Origin: Channallabes apus
Taxonomy: Eukaryota > Chordata > Actinopteri > Siluriformes > Clariidae
Length of the DNA stretch: 64,000 nt
Direction of reading: 5' to 3'
Assembly: GCA_030522415.1 (NCBI GenBank)
Contig: CM060113.1
Location: forward strand, 13,212,065 to 13,276,064
The position numbers and the translations under genes are program-made. Below the pieces are notes generated by a model. It did no database searches and was not told the DNA's origin. It saw only the letters and a program-made list of their open reading frames with translations. How positions within the stretch are numbered: the first letter of the stretch is position 1; each line of letters begins with the position of its first letter. Positions 1-23,184 of the stretch are shown piece by piece.

Positions 1-180
1 TTGGGCAGGGGTAGCTCCGTGGTTATAAGACGGTGAAGGTGTTGGACTACTGATCAGAAGGTCACCACGTCGCCACTGTTGGCCCTTAACCCTCAACTGC
101 TCAAAATGTAAATGAGATCAAATGGCGTCTAAGGCCATCTGAGGGTGTCTGTCAAACATCATAAATGTAAAAATGTAATG
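1..180 (+). mobile_element. tRNA-derived SINE
   Basis: Starts with a degraded tRNA-like head (GTAGCTCCGTGGTTATAAGA) and continues through the fish SINE body (GGTGTTGGACTACTGATCAG, CCCTTAACCCTCAACTGCTC) to a CATAAATGTAAAAATGTAA tail. It lies in the ptcd3 intron cut by the window start. Confidence 0.7.
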
Positions 181-721
181 TAAACATGTCATGTCACTAA
201 CATCAATGCAGTTGTCTTAAGCAAAGAGGCCAAAATGTTTTTTTTTTATGTTTATTTCTTTACTCACTATAATGTTTTATTTTACATTCATAACTTAATC
301 TAAGACTAATACTGCGATCCAATTTGTATTATAAAAATGTTTATTTTAATTATTTCACCATCTTTACCTTGTTTATGCTGAAATTATCTTTGTATTCTGT
401 TTAGTCCCCTAAAACACACAGCTGGACTGAAACTCCCATGAATTCCTGTTTTAAATTATACTATATTATATGTTCGTCATAAACAGCAAGAACAGTAGAA
501 TTAGACCTGCTGTTCCAATACTTTTGTATACACTTATTATATATTTGGGTAATTTAACATGCTGATTGTTCAACTCAAAGGTGTTCTCTCATTAATGATT
601 TGTATCTGTATATGTAATAGCATTTAACTATTTAACAAACTCCATGAGTTGTACATGATGTGGTATTGTTGTATGGCATCGCTTTCACAAATGTATTTGT
701 CTCTCACTCTTGTCTAATTAG

Positions 722-3700
722 CTCCCACTTTGGCCACTTATGATCATATCCTTGGCATCTTTTACAAATCAGGTAAATAAGTTTTTCCTTTGATCTGATT
801 AACTGATAAAAATTTTTTTTTTTTATTATAATCAAAATGTTCTCCTACCTTCACACATGAACGATACAGTATGTCTAAATTGATTATAGACCTAAAAATT
901 AGTTGTAGTTGCCTGATTGTGGTGTTGCCCTGCCTTGTAGCCAACTCAGCTCAGGGGCACACAGAGATCCTGCAGGAAGTGTTAAACGAGATGTCTGGAA
1001 AGAGCTTTACTGCTCAGGACCCAGACGATGGTATGGACCAAAGCTAATGGATTTTGTCATTTATCCTACCACGTGCGTATGTGGATGAAATGTAACAAAC
1101 AAACTTTCTTTTGCAGTGCACTTCTTCCCAAATGCGATGAGAGTTGTAAGTAAACTTTTATTCTATTTGTACATCTTGCATCCTGATGTTGTAGTTTGGC
1201 TAAAATCAAATGATCTTCCTGTCTGTCTGTCTCACTGTGCAGTGCCTAGACAATAAAGACATTGAACAGGCTTACACAGTGCACAGCCTCCTAGAAGTAG
1301 GGGACAACTGGCAACTTTTGGGGGATTCCTATCTCCAGAGCATCTACTAGTGAGTATAAGTACAAAGATGGAGTAGGTCAGGACTTGTCTAATACAGGAT
1401 GTTTGATCATTTTCTTTAACCTTTAAATCGCATCGCTACAGCGGACGATTCTTCAATCTGCTGTGTATGATGGAGCATGTTGACGTGGTGCTGAAGTGGT
1501 ACAAAGAGTTCATTCCCTCAGTGAGTATAGAAGCATAAAGGCAAATGTAATATTTTAAAAGTGCTGATCTCTCATCGTTTTTGATTTTCTGCCTTTTACT
1601 TATTTTCTTTGCTCAGCATTATTACCCCAATACTCAAGGAATAAAAGATTTGCTTCAGGCACTTGACACAGACAACAGATTAGACCTGATTCCTCAAATA
1701 TGGAAAGGTATGTGTGTGTCTTTTTTTTCATGCTGGGGAGAAAATATGGGGTAAATAAAGCTTGTATACAGATTTAGAAGATGAGAGAAGTATTATTTTG
1801 CCGCTCACTCCTGTTCCTTGTTGTGTATAAGATATAAAACGGATGGGACACGACAATAAGACTGACCTGGTGGAGCAGATCGTTTCCCTCATGGCCCGGG
1901 AGAGACAGAGTGAAGAGGTATTGTACAACCTCCACAGGAAGAGAAGAATTGACTTTTTATTCATTCAGGCTTCCCTGTCCTGGAAAGAGCTGCACTGTCG
2001 TTATAGCATCGTCCCTGTTTTACACTGACTCAAGTTCATGTTTTTAAGCCCTGAAATTATATCTATAATCAGAATTAGTTTGTGTTTGATTTATTTATTT
2101 TTCCTATCTAAGTAAAATCTTAAATTTTGTGGAATGGTTCTGCAGAAGATGCAAGTTTCTGTGTGACAATTCATGTATTGCCACAATAATGGTTAGCACT
2201 GTCACTTTAGCACCTTAGCAAAGTGATTGTTTATTTTTTAAAAATTATAATATTCAATTTATATGCAAGTTTGCATTCGAAATGCAACAATGTTGCCGTT
2301 CCTATATAATCCTGCAGGTGTTGTGCTCTAAACTACTCACATACTGTAGCACCCAGCATCATCATATGTGGTAGGAATAGAATTATGTTCTAAGTTTAAG
2401 ATCTGAAAAATTGTGATACTATTGTAATTGAATCTGTCCATAGACAATACACACGTTTTATGAGCATCCCATCCATCTAGGAACCTCTGTAGTCCAATTA
2501 GGGACCCTGGAGGCCAGTGGTGATTGTATTTATTCCCATTTTGTACAACCGTGGTAGAACCTCTGGTCAACACGCACACACTACAATCAATTTGTAAACA
2601 CCAGTTAGCCTAAGCTGCATGTCTTTGGACTGTGGGAGGAAACCAAACCAAGCAAACTTCATGCACACAGACCGGACGTGGGAATCGAACACAGAACCTG
2701 AAGGTGCAAGGTGACAGGGCTAACCACTCAGTCACTGTGCAGCCGTAAATATCCTAACATGTAATTTAAAAAAGAAATCATTTTGTAGTAATACATGAAT
2801 TACCACACAAAAGAATCAGGATCCCTAAGTGAACAATTTTCCCCCTATTTTCATCTCTAGTGAATCAGCTTCTCTATACTTTTAAGGTTCAGCAGTCGTT
2901 TGCAGAGTGCGCTCTAGATGTAAAGAGACTGTACACGCAGACTGACCGCGGCAAAGTCCCCCTCAACTGGTCAACAGATTCCCTGAGGAGCATCACCTCC
3001 ATCCTGCTGGCAGCAGACAGGTTACTGGAGGCTGGGTGAGAATCACACTCCTATATGGTGCCTTGCATTGCATAAGTAATCACACCCCTGTTGGACTTTC
3101 CTCCAGAGTTGTGCCAAGTCCGGGGCACATATATTATTCAGTTTAATTCTTGGCCACTTCTATCTTATTTATCCTCGACATGTTGGAGAGCTCTTCTGTG
3201 TGATTGTGCCATTTTAAATAATGGATTTAATGCTATTCTCTGGGATGATATATACAGTGGTGTGAAAAACTATTTGCCCCCCTCCTGATTTCTTATTCTT
3301 TTGCATGTTTGTCACACAAAATGTTTCTGATCATCAAACACATTTAACTATTAGTCAAAGATAACACAAGTAAACACAAAATGCAGTTTTTAAATGAGGG
3401 GTTTTATTATTTAGGGAGAAAAAAAATCCAAACCTACATGGCCCTGTGTGAAAAAGTAATTGCCCCCTGAACCTAATAACTGGTTGGGCCACCCTTAGCA
3501 GCAATAACTGCAATCAAGCGTTTGCGATAACTTGCAACGAGTCTTTTACAGCGCTCTGGAGGAATTTTGGCCCATTCATCTTTGCAGAATTGTTGTAATT
3601 CAGCTTTATTTGAGGGTTTTCTAGCATGAACCCCCTTTTTAAGGTCATGCCACAACATCTCAATAGGATTCAGGTCAGGACTTTGACTAGGCCACTCCAA

Positions 3701-4866
3701 AGTCTTCATTTTGTTTTTCTTCAGCCATTCAGAGGTGGATTTGCTGGTGTGTTTTGGGTCATTGTCCTGCTGCAGCAACCAAGATCGCTTCAGCTTGAGT
3801 TGACAAACAGATGGCCGGACATTCTCCTTCAGGATTTTTTGGTAGACAGTAGAATTCATGGTTCCATCTATCACAGCAAGCCTTCCACGTCCTGAAGCAG
3901 CAAAACAACCCCAGACCATCACACTACCACCACCATATTTTACTGTTGGTATGATGTTCTTTTTCTGAAATGCTGTGTTACTTTTACGCCAGATGTAACG
4001 GGACACGCACCTTCCAAAATGTTCAACTTTTGTCTCATCGGTCCACAAGGTATTTTCCCAAAAGTCTTGGCAATCATTGAGATGTTTTTCAGCAAAATTG
4101 AGACGAGCCTTAATGTTCTTTTTGCTTAAAAATGGTTTGCGCCTTGGAAATCTGCCATGCAGGCCGTTTTTGCCCAGTCTCTTTCTTATGGTGGAGTCGT
4201 GAACACTGACCTTAATTGAGGCAAGTGAGGCCTGCAGTTCTTTAGATGTTGTCCTGGGGTCTTTTGTGGCCTCTCGGATGAGTCGTCTCTGCGCTCTTGG
4301 GGTAATTTTGGTCGGCCGGCCACTCCTGGGAAGGTTCACCACTGTTCCATGTTTTTGCCATTTGTGGATAATGGCTCTCACTGTGGTTCGCTGGAGTCCC
4401 AAAGCTTTAGAAATGGCTTTATAACCTTTACCAGACTGATAGATCTCAATTACTTTTGTTCTCATTTGTTCCTGAATTTCTTTGGATCTTGGCATGATGT
4501 CTAGCTTTTGAGGTGCTTTTGGTCTACTGCTCTGTGTCAGGTAGCTCCTATTTAAGTGATTTCTTGATTGAAACAGGTGTGGCAGTAATCAGGCCTGGGG
4601 GTGACTACAGAAATTGAACTCAGGTGTGATAAACCACAGTTATTTTTTATCAAGGGGGGCAATCACTTTTTCACACAGGGCCATGTAGATTTGGAGTTTT
4701 TTTCTCCCTTAATAACGTAAACCTTCATTTAAAAACTGCATTTTGTGTTCAATTATGTTTTCTTTGACTAATAGTTAACGGTTTTTGATGAGCAGAAACA
4801 TTTAAGTGTGACAAACATGTAAAAGAATAAAAAATCAGGAAGGGGGCAAATAGTTTTTCACACCAC

Positions 4867-4917
<51 letters not shown>

Positions 4918-5819
4918 GTATGTATATAGATATGTGTGTGTATATATATGTATATGTATGTATATAGATATGTGTGTGTATATATATGTATGTGTCATGA
5001 AATCATGTAACACTTAAGTTGCACATTAGTCGACTCCACTAATTTTTGATGTCAAACGGCTGTACCAGAACTAAGTTAGAAGTTGCACAGCAATTTGAAG
5101 GAATGTTTGTGTCAATTAAATAATTAAATGAAAAATCTGAATTATTTTGCACTCCTATTTCGATTATATATTATTTTCCTTGTGTTGAATATTAAGGGAT
5201 ACGTTTGTTGAGCTTTTCAATTTGATCGCAATTAACTGTTTCATGTCTAGGTCATAAAGTTTAAAGGGGTGAATACTTGTGCAAGTCAGTCAACACTAAA
5301 TAGAAAAACGAGGCCGTTTGTGCTCCAGTGTGGTATGACGCAGGATGAAAATGTCTTTCATGATTTTTCAGGGAAATGTTGAACATCTTCAAAGCCAACA
5401 ACAGAGTTCCATCGTAAGTACGGTTTCTGTTTGTACCTTTTTATAAAAAAAATTTTTCGGAAAACTTGTACATTTGTATTTTTTTGTCCCTTCGCAGTGA
5501 GGACCTGATGAATGAGTTTTTTCGCTGTATAAAGACGCACAATGATGCTCAGCAGGCTGTCGAGCTGGTCCAGATCTCTGCCAGTTTATGCCTGCCGATC
5601 ACACCGCAGCTCATAGAAAGGGTGCAGCAGGAGTTTGAGCTAAGCGATGAGCAAAAGTGAGTGTCTGTCTCAAAAAAAAAAAAAAAAAAAAAAACCACCA
5701 CCCTTTAAGATTAATACAAATGCATGAAAAAAAATAATTTAATCCCTATTCATTTGTTTGTTTATTTTTTTACTATTAGGATGATGTTATCAGATCTGGA
5801 GTCGTCCCCACATGACTGA
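722..5819 (+). CDS. ptcd3: PTCD3, pentatricopeptide repeat domain protein 3, mitochondrial (3' part of gene)
   Basis: PTCD3 (also MRPS39) is a mitochondrial PPR protein that associates with the small mitoribosomal subunit and supports mitochondrial translation. Eleven coding exons are visible: 722-772, 941-1030, 1117-1145, 1243-1349, 1442-1520, 1617-1707, 1832-1917, 2887-3035, 5372-5413, 5498-5656 and 5780-5819. All have AG/GT borders and matching phases, giving 306 codons plus TGA. The human protein is about 690 residues, so the N-terminal half lies left of the window. Family-like segments include HFFPNAMRV, NLLCMMEHVDVVLKWYKEF, QALDTDNRLDLIPQIWK and ELVQISASLCLPIT. The C-terminus is shorter than the acidic serine-rich human tail and ends in LESSPHD. 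The intron after 3035 hosts an intact Tc1 element. The gene runs tail to tail with immt, the neighbour it also has in human. The family call is firm; the end of exon 7 and start of exon 8 were fixed by phase. Confidence 0.93.
2545..2745 (-). mobile_element. degraded V-SINE copy
   Basis: Minus-strand match to the conserved V-SINE core (the GTCTTTGGACTGTGGGAGGA block) and head (GCTAACCACTCAGTCACTGT). Old; boundaries approximate. In a ptcd3 intron. Confidence 0.65.
3255..4868 (-). mobile_element. complete Tc1-like DNA transposon with intact transposase
   Basis: A 1,614-bp element in a ptcd3 intron. The ends are inverted copies beginning CAGTGGTGTGAAAAACTAT, and the terminal inverted repeats run about 210 bp. 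Each holds two copies of a TGTGAAAAA..TTGCCCC direct repeat (outer 3259-3282 and 4842-4864; inner 3445-3467 and 4654-4677), the IR/DR layout known from Sleeping Beauty-type elements. TA flanks the left end; the right flank reads TG. A partial copy of the same family starts at 63797. Confidence 0.93.
3473..4495 (-). CDS. Tc1-like transposase, DD34E, uninterrupted
   Basis: 340 codons with no stop or frameshift, starting MPRSKEIQEQMRTKVIEIYQ and ending AAKGGPTSY. Paired N-terminal helix-turn-helix domains bind the terminal repeats (residues 1-110), with a GRPTK linker motif at about 59-63. The catalytic triad is D153 (WTDETK), D244 (QQDNDPKH) and E279 (NPIEMLW), with 34 residues between the last two, the classical Tc1 spacing. 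The glycine-rich KYGGGSVMVWGCF motif is present. The length equals that of canonical fish Tc1 transposases. Most fish copies are broken, so an open frame suggests recent arrival; whether it is expressed or active is unknown. Confidence 0.92.
   Translation of the reverse strand: MPRSKEIQEQMRTKVIEIYQSGKGYKAISKALGLQRTTVRAIIHKWQKHGTVVNLPRSGRPTKITPRAQRRLIREATKDPRTTSKELQASLASIKVSVHDSTIRKRLGKNGLHGRFPRRKPFLSKKNIKARLNFAEKHLNDCQDFWENTLWTDETKVEHFGRCVSRYIWRKSNTAFQKKNIIPTVKYGGGSVMVWGCFAASGRGRLAVIDGTMNSTVYQKILKENVRPSVCQLKLKRSWLLQQDNDPKHTSKSTSEWLKKNKMKTLEWPSQSPDLNPIEMLWHDLKKGVHARKPSNKAELQQFCKDEWAKIPPERCKRLVASYRKRLIAVIAAKGGPTSY
4869..4995. repeat. TG/TA/TATG microsatellite
   Basis: Low-complexity (TG)n, (TA)n and TATG-type repeats directly after the right end of the Tc1 element. 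Confidence 0.85.
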
Positions 5820-5861
5820 GTGATTTTATAAAAGTCAATGTCCTGGGTGTGTCTCAACAAT

Positions 5862-5867
5862 AATAAA
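5862..5867 (+). terminator. polyadenylation signal of ptcd3
   Basis: A canonical AATAAA hexamer lies 43 bases after the ptcd3 stop codon, followed by a T-rich stretch. It implies a very short 3' UTR. Confidence 0.6.
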
Positions 5868-6389
5868 ATGCAACTGTAACCAAAGTTTGTATTTAGTTTT
5901 TTTTCTTCTTTTAATTATTATAAAATAAAGTTATGAGCTGCATCATACACATACATACTATGACCCACTCTTGCAAGACTACATTAAGCAGGTGTTAAAA
6001 TAGATTTTCTTAAGCAGAAAGAAGGAATAAAAGAACAGCAATAAAAGATAAGTACAGTATGTTCATGTGACTACTGTATTTTTTTTTTAGTATACTGTAT
6101 TTAAGAAGATACTGGCCATCATTGTGTATTTTTTAGTGATATTGCATTTTAAACTTTAACTAAACGTTGATTCATGTGGATCCAAGTTAAGAGAAAACGT
6201 TAAGATAACTTTTATGAAACAGATTAATCTGTTCTGAAAGGTGTCCACAAGTTTGTTAATTTTTAAGAATTCGAATGTTCACAGGAATGACTGCAGTGGG
6301 TCACTTACAGACGTACGGCCTTCATTCAAATGTTTTACTGCGGCTAACATCATTTTGCTGTGATTCACGCAGTGTGTCACGGTAGCGCC

Positions 6390-6600
6390 ACCATGTGGTA
6401 ACAGGAGCATGAATAGCCATATCGATCGCAGGACACACAGGCACACACACGAGGCGAATTGGCATTAAGCAAATTGGCGTATTCTTTATGGCTTTGGACT
6501 GTGGAAGGAAACCCGGCAAGCACCGGGAGAACATGCAAATTCCACGCGCACAGACCCGAGGCAGGAATCGAACCCTGACCCTTGAGGTGCAAGTCCACAT
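6390..6600 (-). mobile_element. degraded V-SINE copy between ptcd3 and immt
   Basis: Core match TTTGGACTGTGGAAGGAAAC with ATGCAAATTCCACGCGCACA, and a head ending near 6600. The two overlapping small reading frames here are SINE sequence, not genes. Confidence 0.65.
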
Positions 6601-6887
6601 TGAGAACCACTAGTGCAGATTTATACTGGATTGAAGTAACGGATGAAAGTAATCCCTTTCTCTACACTGCATCGACAGGTTTTAGTAATCTGGCTCAAAT
6701 AATGATGTGCTTTATAGTCAATAGAACCATTCACATAGGGTTTTTTTAAATACAAGTGATAAACACTGCTTTTACTGGGTTATTTTCTTAGTTAAGCTTC
6801 ACCATAATCAAATGACTTACTAGACAGACGTGTTAACAAACATGATAAGAAAGGAAGCAATGAAGCACATCAACATAATGACCATGA

Positions 6888-6893
6888 TTTATT
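6888..6893 (-). terminator. candidate polyadenylation signal of immt
   Basis: AATAAA on the minus strand, about 455 bases downstream of the immt stop. It is the best hexamer I noticed in the plausible 3' UTR; no cleavage-site evidence is available. Confidence 0.35.
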
Positions 6894-7348
6894 AACATCC
6901 AGAACTGAAGGGAAAGATCATGACCATAGCATGAAAAAAATGGATCTGACCATTTATAAAACCCTGATTAATAACCAATCAGGATTACTGCACCTAAAGC
7001 TTTGAATTCCCAACTGATGAACAAACAATGTTCAGACAGCGGTACTGACCCAAAGACCCATTCATCTGCTATACACCCTCAAAATTTAAACAGTGTAGAG
7101 TGCTTCTTCGTGCCCTTAAGGGATATGTACTTAGAGTGATTACAAAGATGTTCAACAGCCCATTATTTCAAGACAAAGCTTTCTTGCAAAGTGCTTATTA
7201 ACAGTTGGGGGGGGAAACTAAACAAAACACAAAAATAACACAAACCCAACCTGGGTCGCAGGATAAATTAATCTGTGGAGGGGCAGCTTGCTGTTAGCAG
7301 TCCTCATTATTTATGAACGCTTAACTTTTTTTTTCTGATGTGTGTGAC

Positions 7349-19582
<12,234 letters not shown>

Positions 19583-19732
19583 CCTAGCTGTTCCTCCTTT
19601 TGCGTCTTGGTTTCAAGAAACAAACTTCCGACGCAGCTCAGCAAAACATTATAAAAGTGCTCAGACCTCGGTAGCAAGTTTTACCCGACACGCACTGTAG
19701 ATGACGCCCGTTCCGCCGAGTGACGGATATCC

Positions 19733-19780
19733 TGCACATGCGCTCTAACGGCTGCGAACACAGTCACGGAGCGACGTCAC
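19733..19780 (-). promoter_or_regulatory. immt promoter region with NRF-1-like and CRE-like sites
   Basis: CpG-rich sequence surrounds the first immt exon. TGCACATGCGCT at 19733-19744, about 150 bases upstream of the start codon, resembles an NRF-1 site. GACGTCAC at 19773-19780 resembles a CRE. A better NRF-1 match (AGCGCATGCGCA, 19457-19468) lies just inside intron 1. NRF-1 commonly drives nuclear genes for mitochondrial proteins, which suits mic60, but occupancy is inferred from sequence only. Confidence 0.4.
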
Positions 19781-19908
19781 TGTTGTAAATATGAGAGTGT
19801 AAATAAAATTTCACCTTTAAATAATTTTAGTTTACCATTCATCTTGGTTGGAATGACAGATTTTTCCTAGAAATGATTTCAAGGCTGAAATATACCAGGG
19901 GGTGTTCA

Positions 19909-20532
19909 AATCAAACCGGTACTTTTGGTGCAGAATTAACAAAACAAAGTTGTGAAAGTAAAAACTCCCTTGATTTCTCTATATAATCCCCTGCTACACT
20001 AATGCACTTACCCAAGCATTTCACTAGTGTTTGGATACCATCAAGGTACAAAGTTTTCTCAGTATGCCAGAATCCATGATCGGACTGCCTGCTTCACGTC
20101 TGAAATGCTGGCCTCCCAGGAACTCCTTTAATGACCCAAACCTGGGGAAATGGCTTGGTAAAAGGTCTGTACACGGGATTTGGCAATAACTCCCAGTCGA
20201 GTTCCTGTAACGTGCAAATGGTGTTTGTGAATGATCATGTGTACAGTTCCCACAGACAGATTAATCTCTTCTGTAAGTAGACAAGTCATCTTCCAATATT
20301 TAAGGACCAGGCGTTCAACTTGAAGAAGCTCTATGCCAACTCAGCCTGGGATCGTCATTCACAGACATATGGCCTTCTTTAAAATGTTTGCACCATTTAA
20401 ATGTTTTCCTGCGGCTATGAGTCTTATCGCTGTACCATGCTCTGTTTGAAGTCTTCTGAAAATGTAAATCAGTTTTGAATATTAATTTATGAGAAATTTC
20501 ATCAGTCCCGGTTTGATTTGAAAGCCCCTCAG
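19909..20532 (-). mobile_element. mariner-type transposon remnant
   Basis: GGTGTTCAAATCAAACCGGT at the left and its inverse GGTTTGATTTGAAAGCCCCT at the right mark the ends. The minus strand encodes a helix-turn-helix piece (TFKWCKHFKEGHMSVNDDPR) typical of mariner-like transposase N-termini. Too short to be autonomous. Confidence 0.75.
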
Positions 20533-20647
20533 ACTGGTTAAGACACCATCCATCACAGAGCACCAAATACACTATTTCACATCATTTCTGAATCTGAGTC
20601 TCTGCCCATGATAGCCTCAGAAGCCTGTTGTTCTCGATTGTGTAACC

Positions 20648-22179
20648 CAGTGGTTCTCAAAGTGTGGGACGCGCCCCACTAGTGGGGAATACAGACATGA
20701 CAGGTGGGGCGCAATGAACGGGAGGGAATTAGTGGAAAATAATAGGAAAGTACCTATTCTAATTCATGCTTTTCTTTATTGATAATGAAGAGTGTACGCT
20801 CAAAACTAAACAATCACACACAAATAAATGGATAATTAATACAAGTAAATTGAATTGAAACCTGCGCGACCCACTGGGCAGCGCTGCGCGACTCTGACAG
20901 AAATAAACCGCGCCAACCATCCAAGTACATTTTACCCCGCTGGGATGCGCACGTACAAACCAGGCATGGCAAGGCGGAAACAATATTAAACAGTCCTGAC
21001 ATTCTAAATAAATTGAATCGCGCAGGTTTGTGATTCGATCCACCGGGCTGCGCGAATAAACCAGATCATCACTGCGCTATCCAGATAGTCGCGCTGCACT
21101 GTATTTGCGCAGATATTTGGTTCAATCGGGTCCCACGGTTTCGTCCCACTTTTGATGTGTTTGGCTTCACATACACTTCGACAATGGAAGAAGACGCTGC
21201 AGCAGCAGTAAGTTTACTTACTGTACATGTGACGAAACCAAGAACGAGGAGATTGTAAAGAAAAAAGCTGCACCGTCTGTGTTGTGTAATTGGTTTGGGT
21301 AGAAGAAAAGTGATACGAATGAGATGAACGTGATTTGGAAGGTACGCAAGTGCACTGTTTTATCAAGTGGTGGAAACACGTCAAACCTTTTCTATCATCT
21401 GAAATCTAAGCATCCAAACGAATATGGCCAAAGTAAAAAAAAAATGTGGCAAACCTCAGCAATTCACAGCTTAAATAAAATTACATTATGTAAAACAGTT
21501 TCTTTGTGTTTGAATTTTTATTTATGCATTTTCAGATACAAATTGCTATATTGTGATATATATCGTTATTGAGTTAGAAATTTGCTTCTACCGTGATAGA
21601 AGACTTTGGTTATATCACACACCCCTAATGAAGTCTATCTTGAGCTTGGATTCATGGTGGGGACGGTGGGGGCAGAAGAGAGACCCGTGTGTGTTTTGTG
21701 TCTTAAACTGCTGGCAGCAGACCGCATGAGACCCAACAAATTAGGAAGACGCTTAGAGACAACACACTCCAGTCACGTTAATAAACCACTGGACGTCTTT
21801 CAAAGAAAGCTGGCGGAATACAAACAGCAGGAGAATCGCATGGTAACGTTTGAATCAGTGGACAGCAAAGCACAAATGGCTTCATTCAAAGTTGCATACA
21901 GAATTGGCCAGTGCAAAAAAAACTACAAACGATTGCTCAGCAGCTAATAAACATGGGGTCAATTATGCAAAGATATGTGACAACGTAAGCCTTGTAACAA
22001 CTGCACGTGTATTTTATCTATTTTGAACTTGGTGTTGTTTGATCTTATTGGTTTAGAAATTGATATTTCAATAAACAGTAAACTTGGCCGATTTCGTTAT
22101 TATTTTGTTGACAAGTGGGGCTTGAAAATTCGCTCACCCCCTTAAGTGGGGAATGACAGGAAAAGTTTGAGAACCACTG
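20648..22179 (+). mobile_element. hAT element with 8-bp target-site duplication and N-terminal transposase remnants
   Basis: Inverted ends CAGTGGTTCTCAAAGTG and AGTTTGAGAACCACTG. GTGTAACC is duplicated at 20640-20647 and 22180-22187. The 21606-21947 frame encodes a zinc-finger-like N-terminal piece (CVLCLKLLAADRM, RRLETTHSSH, FKVAYRIGQCKK) like the Charlie/ZBED-type hAT family. The catalytic and dimerisation regions are missing. Confidence 0.88.
21170..21632 (+). mobile_element. fragment of a second hAT family nested inside the first
   Basis: A BED zinc-finger segment (GGNTSNLFYHLKSKHPNEYG, 21324-21440) belongs to a different, ZBED1-type hAT family. It ends with the typical TATATCGTTATTGAG and CGTGATAGAAGACTTTGG sequence before CACACACCCCTAATG. 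Its left end was not found. Confidence 0.6.
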
Positions 22180-22614
22180 GTGTAACCCAATGAGGTGTCC
22201 TGCTCAAGGTGTACTGTAATTCTTTGTAAGGTGTCCAGCTCACCATAGTTGTAAAGAGAGCATATTTGATTTACTGTCAATTTGTACAAACCAGTTTGGT
22301 CATTCTCATCTGATCTTTCATCAATAAGCTGTTTTAGCCAGTGTTTTTCCCACCGTTCTGTGTAAACTAAAGACAGTTGTCATATTCCAGCCCATCTTAT
22401 ACTAACATCCCAATTTTTTATGCTAACATCTACTGGAGCTCTTGACTTCTGTGTATCATGTGTTATATTTTTCATTGTGCCGCCACATGATTGGCTAATT
22501 AATTAACTGGTGCAAGTGTACATGTTCCTATTAAAGTGTACATGTTCCTATTAAAGTGGACAGGGTGAATATTTAAACATAGACAAAAACACTTTTTAGA
22601 ACCCCGTCAGGATC

Positions 22615-23180
22615 TTATGATCTCCCTGGACCACTCTCAGATCACTGCTTTAGTCACTGCTTATAACCTTGTGGTAACTCTGGTCAATCAGAAAAATTCA
22701 TCCATTTCTCTCCACTTATGTGCTCGCTCAATCCTTTGTTATTTCAAGACTGGACTACTGCAACTCGCTCCTGGCAGGTCTGCCTTTGTGCACCATCCGT
22801 CCTCGCTTTCTGTAGCTGCAACGTCAAATTCGGATCACTCATGCTTCTCTATAAAGCTAAAAATGGCACAGTACCCATTACTTTACCTCAAAGTACTTGT
22901 CACACCCCGCACTGCACCACAATCCCTCCGTTCCTCCAGCAATGCTCAACTGGTCCCATCATCACTCAAGGATCGAGGAAAACATGCATTTATGCAAATG
23001 TCCTGGCTTCTAGTTGGTGGAACAAACTTCCTCTAGTTGTCCATATAGCCAAGACACTCTTTAAGCACCCCCCTCAAAAAATCCTTCTGAACAGTGTTTG
23101 ACAGACAGTACTTCTAGATATATTTAATGATGGAAACTTCAAAGCACTGGATAAGAGCATCTGCCAAATGCCTAAATGTA
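22615..23180 (+). mobile_element. LINE 3' end (L2/CR1-like reverse transcriptase tail)
   Basis: Frameshifted pieces match the end of non-LTR reverse transcriptases: [16 protein letters not shown] codons in one frame, and [27 protein letters not shown] and SLKDRGKHAFMQMSW in others. The tail GGATAAGAGCATCTGCCAAA is a common fish LINE/SINE end. 5'-truncated and non-coding. Confidence 0.65.
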
Positions 23181-23184
23181 AATT

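Larger units (their letters stand above)
3050..5290. mobile_element. possible older Tc1-type element interrupted by the 3255-4868 insertion
   Basis: TGGTGCCTTGCATTGCATAA near 3056 and GGGGTGAATACTTGTGCAAG near 5265 look like degenerate inverted ends of a Tc1 family flanking the newer insertion. Similarity is weak and the outline is tentative. Confidence 0.3.

Noticed and set aside
1..90. A functional tRNA gene at the window start
   Set aside because: The tRNA-like head is degraded and joined to a SINE body and tail.
2861..2886. Splice acceptor TCATCTCTAG at 2860 for ptcd3 exon 8
   Set aside because: It would put an in-frame TGA right after the junction. The acceptor ending at 2886 keeps the phase and gives the family-like VQQSFAECALDVK.
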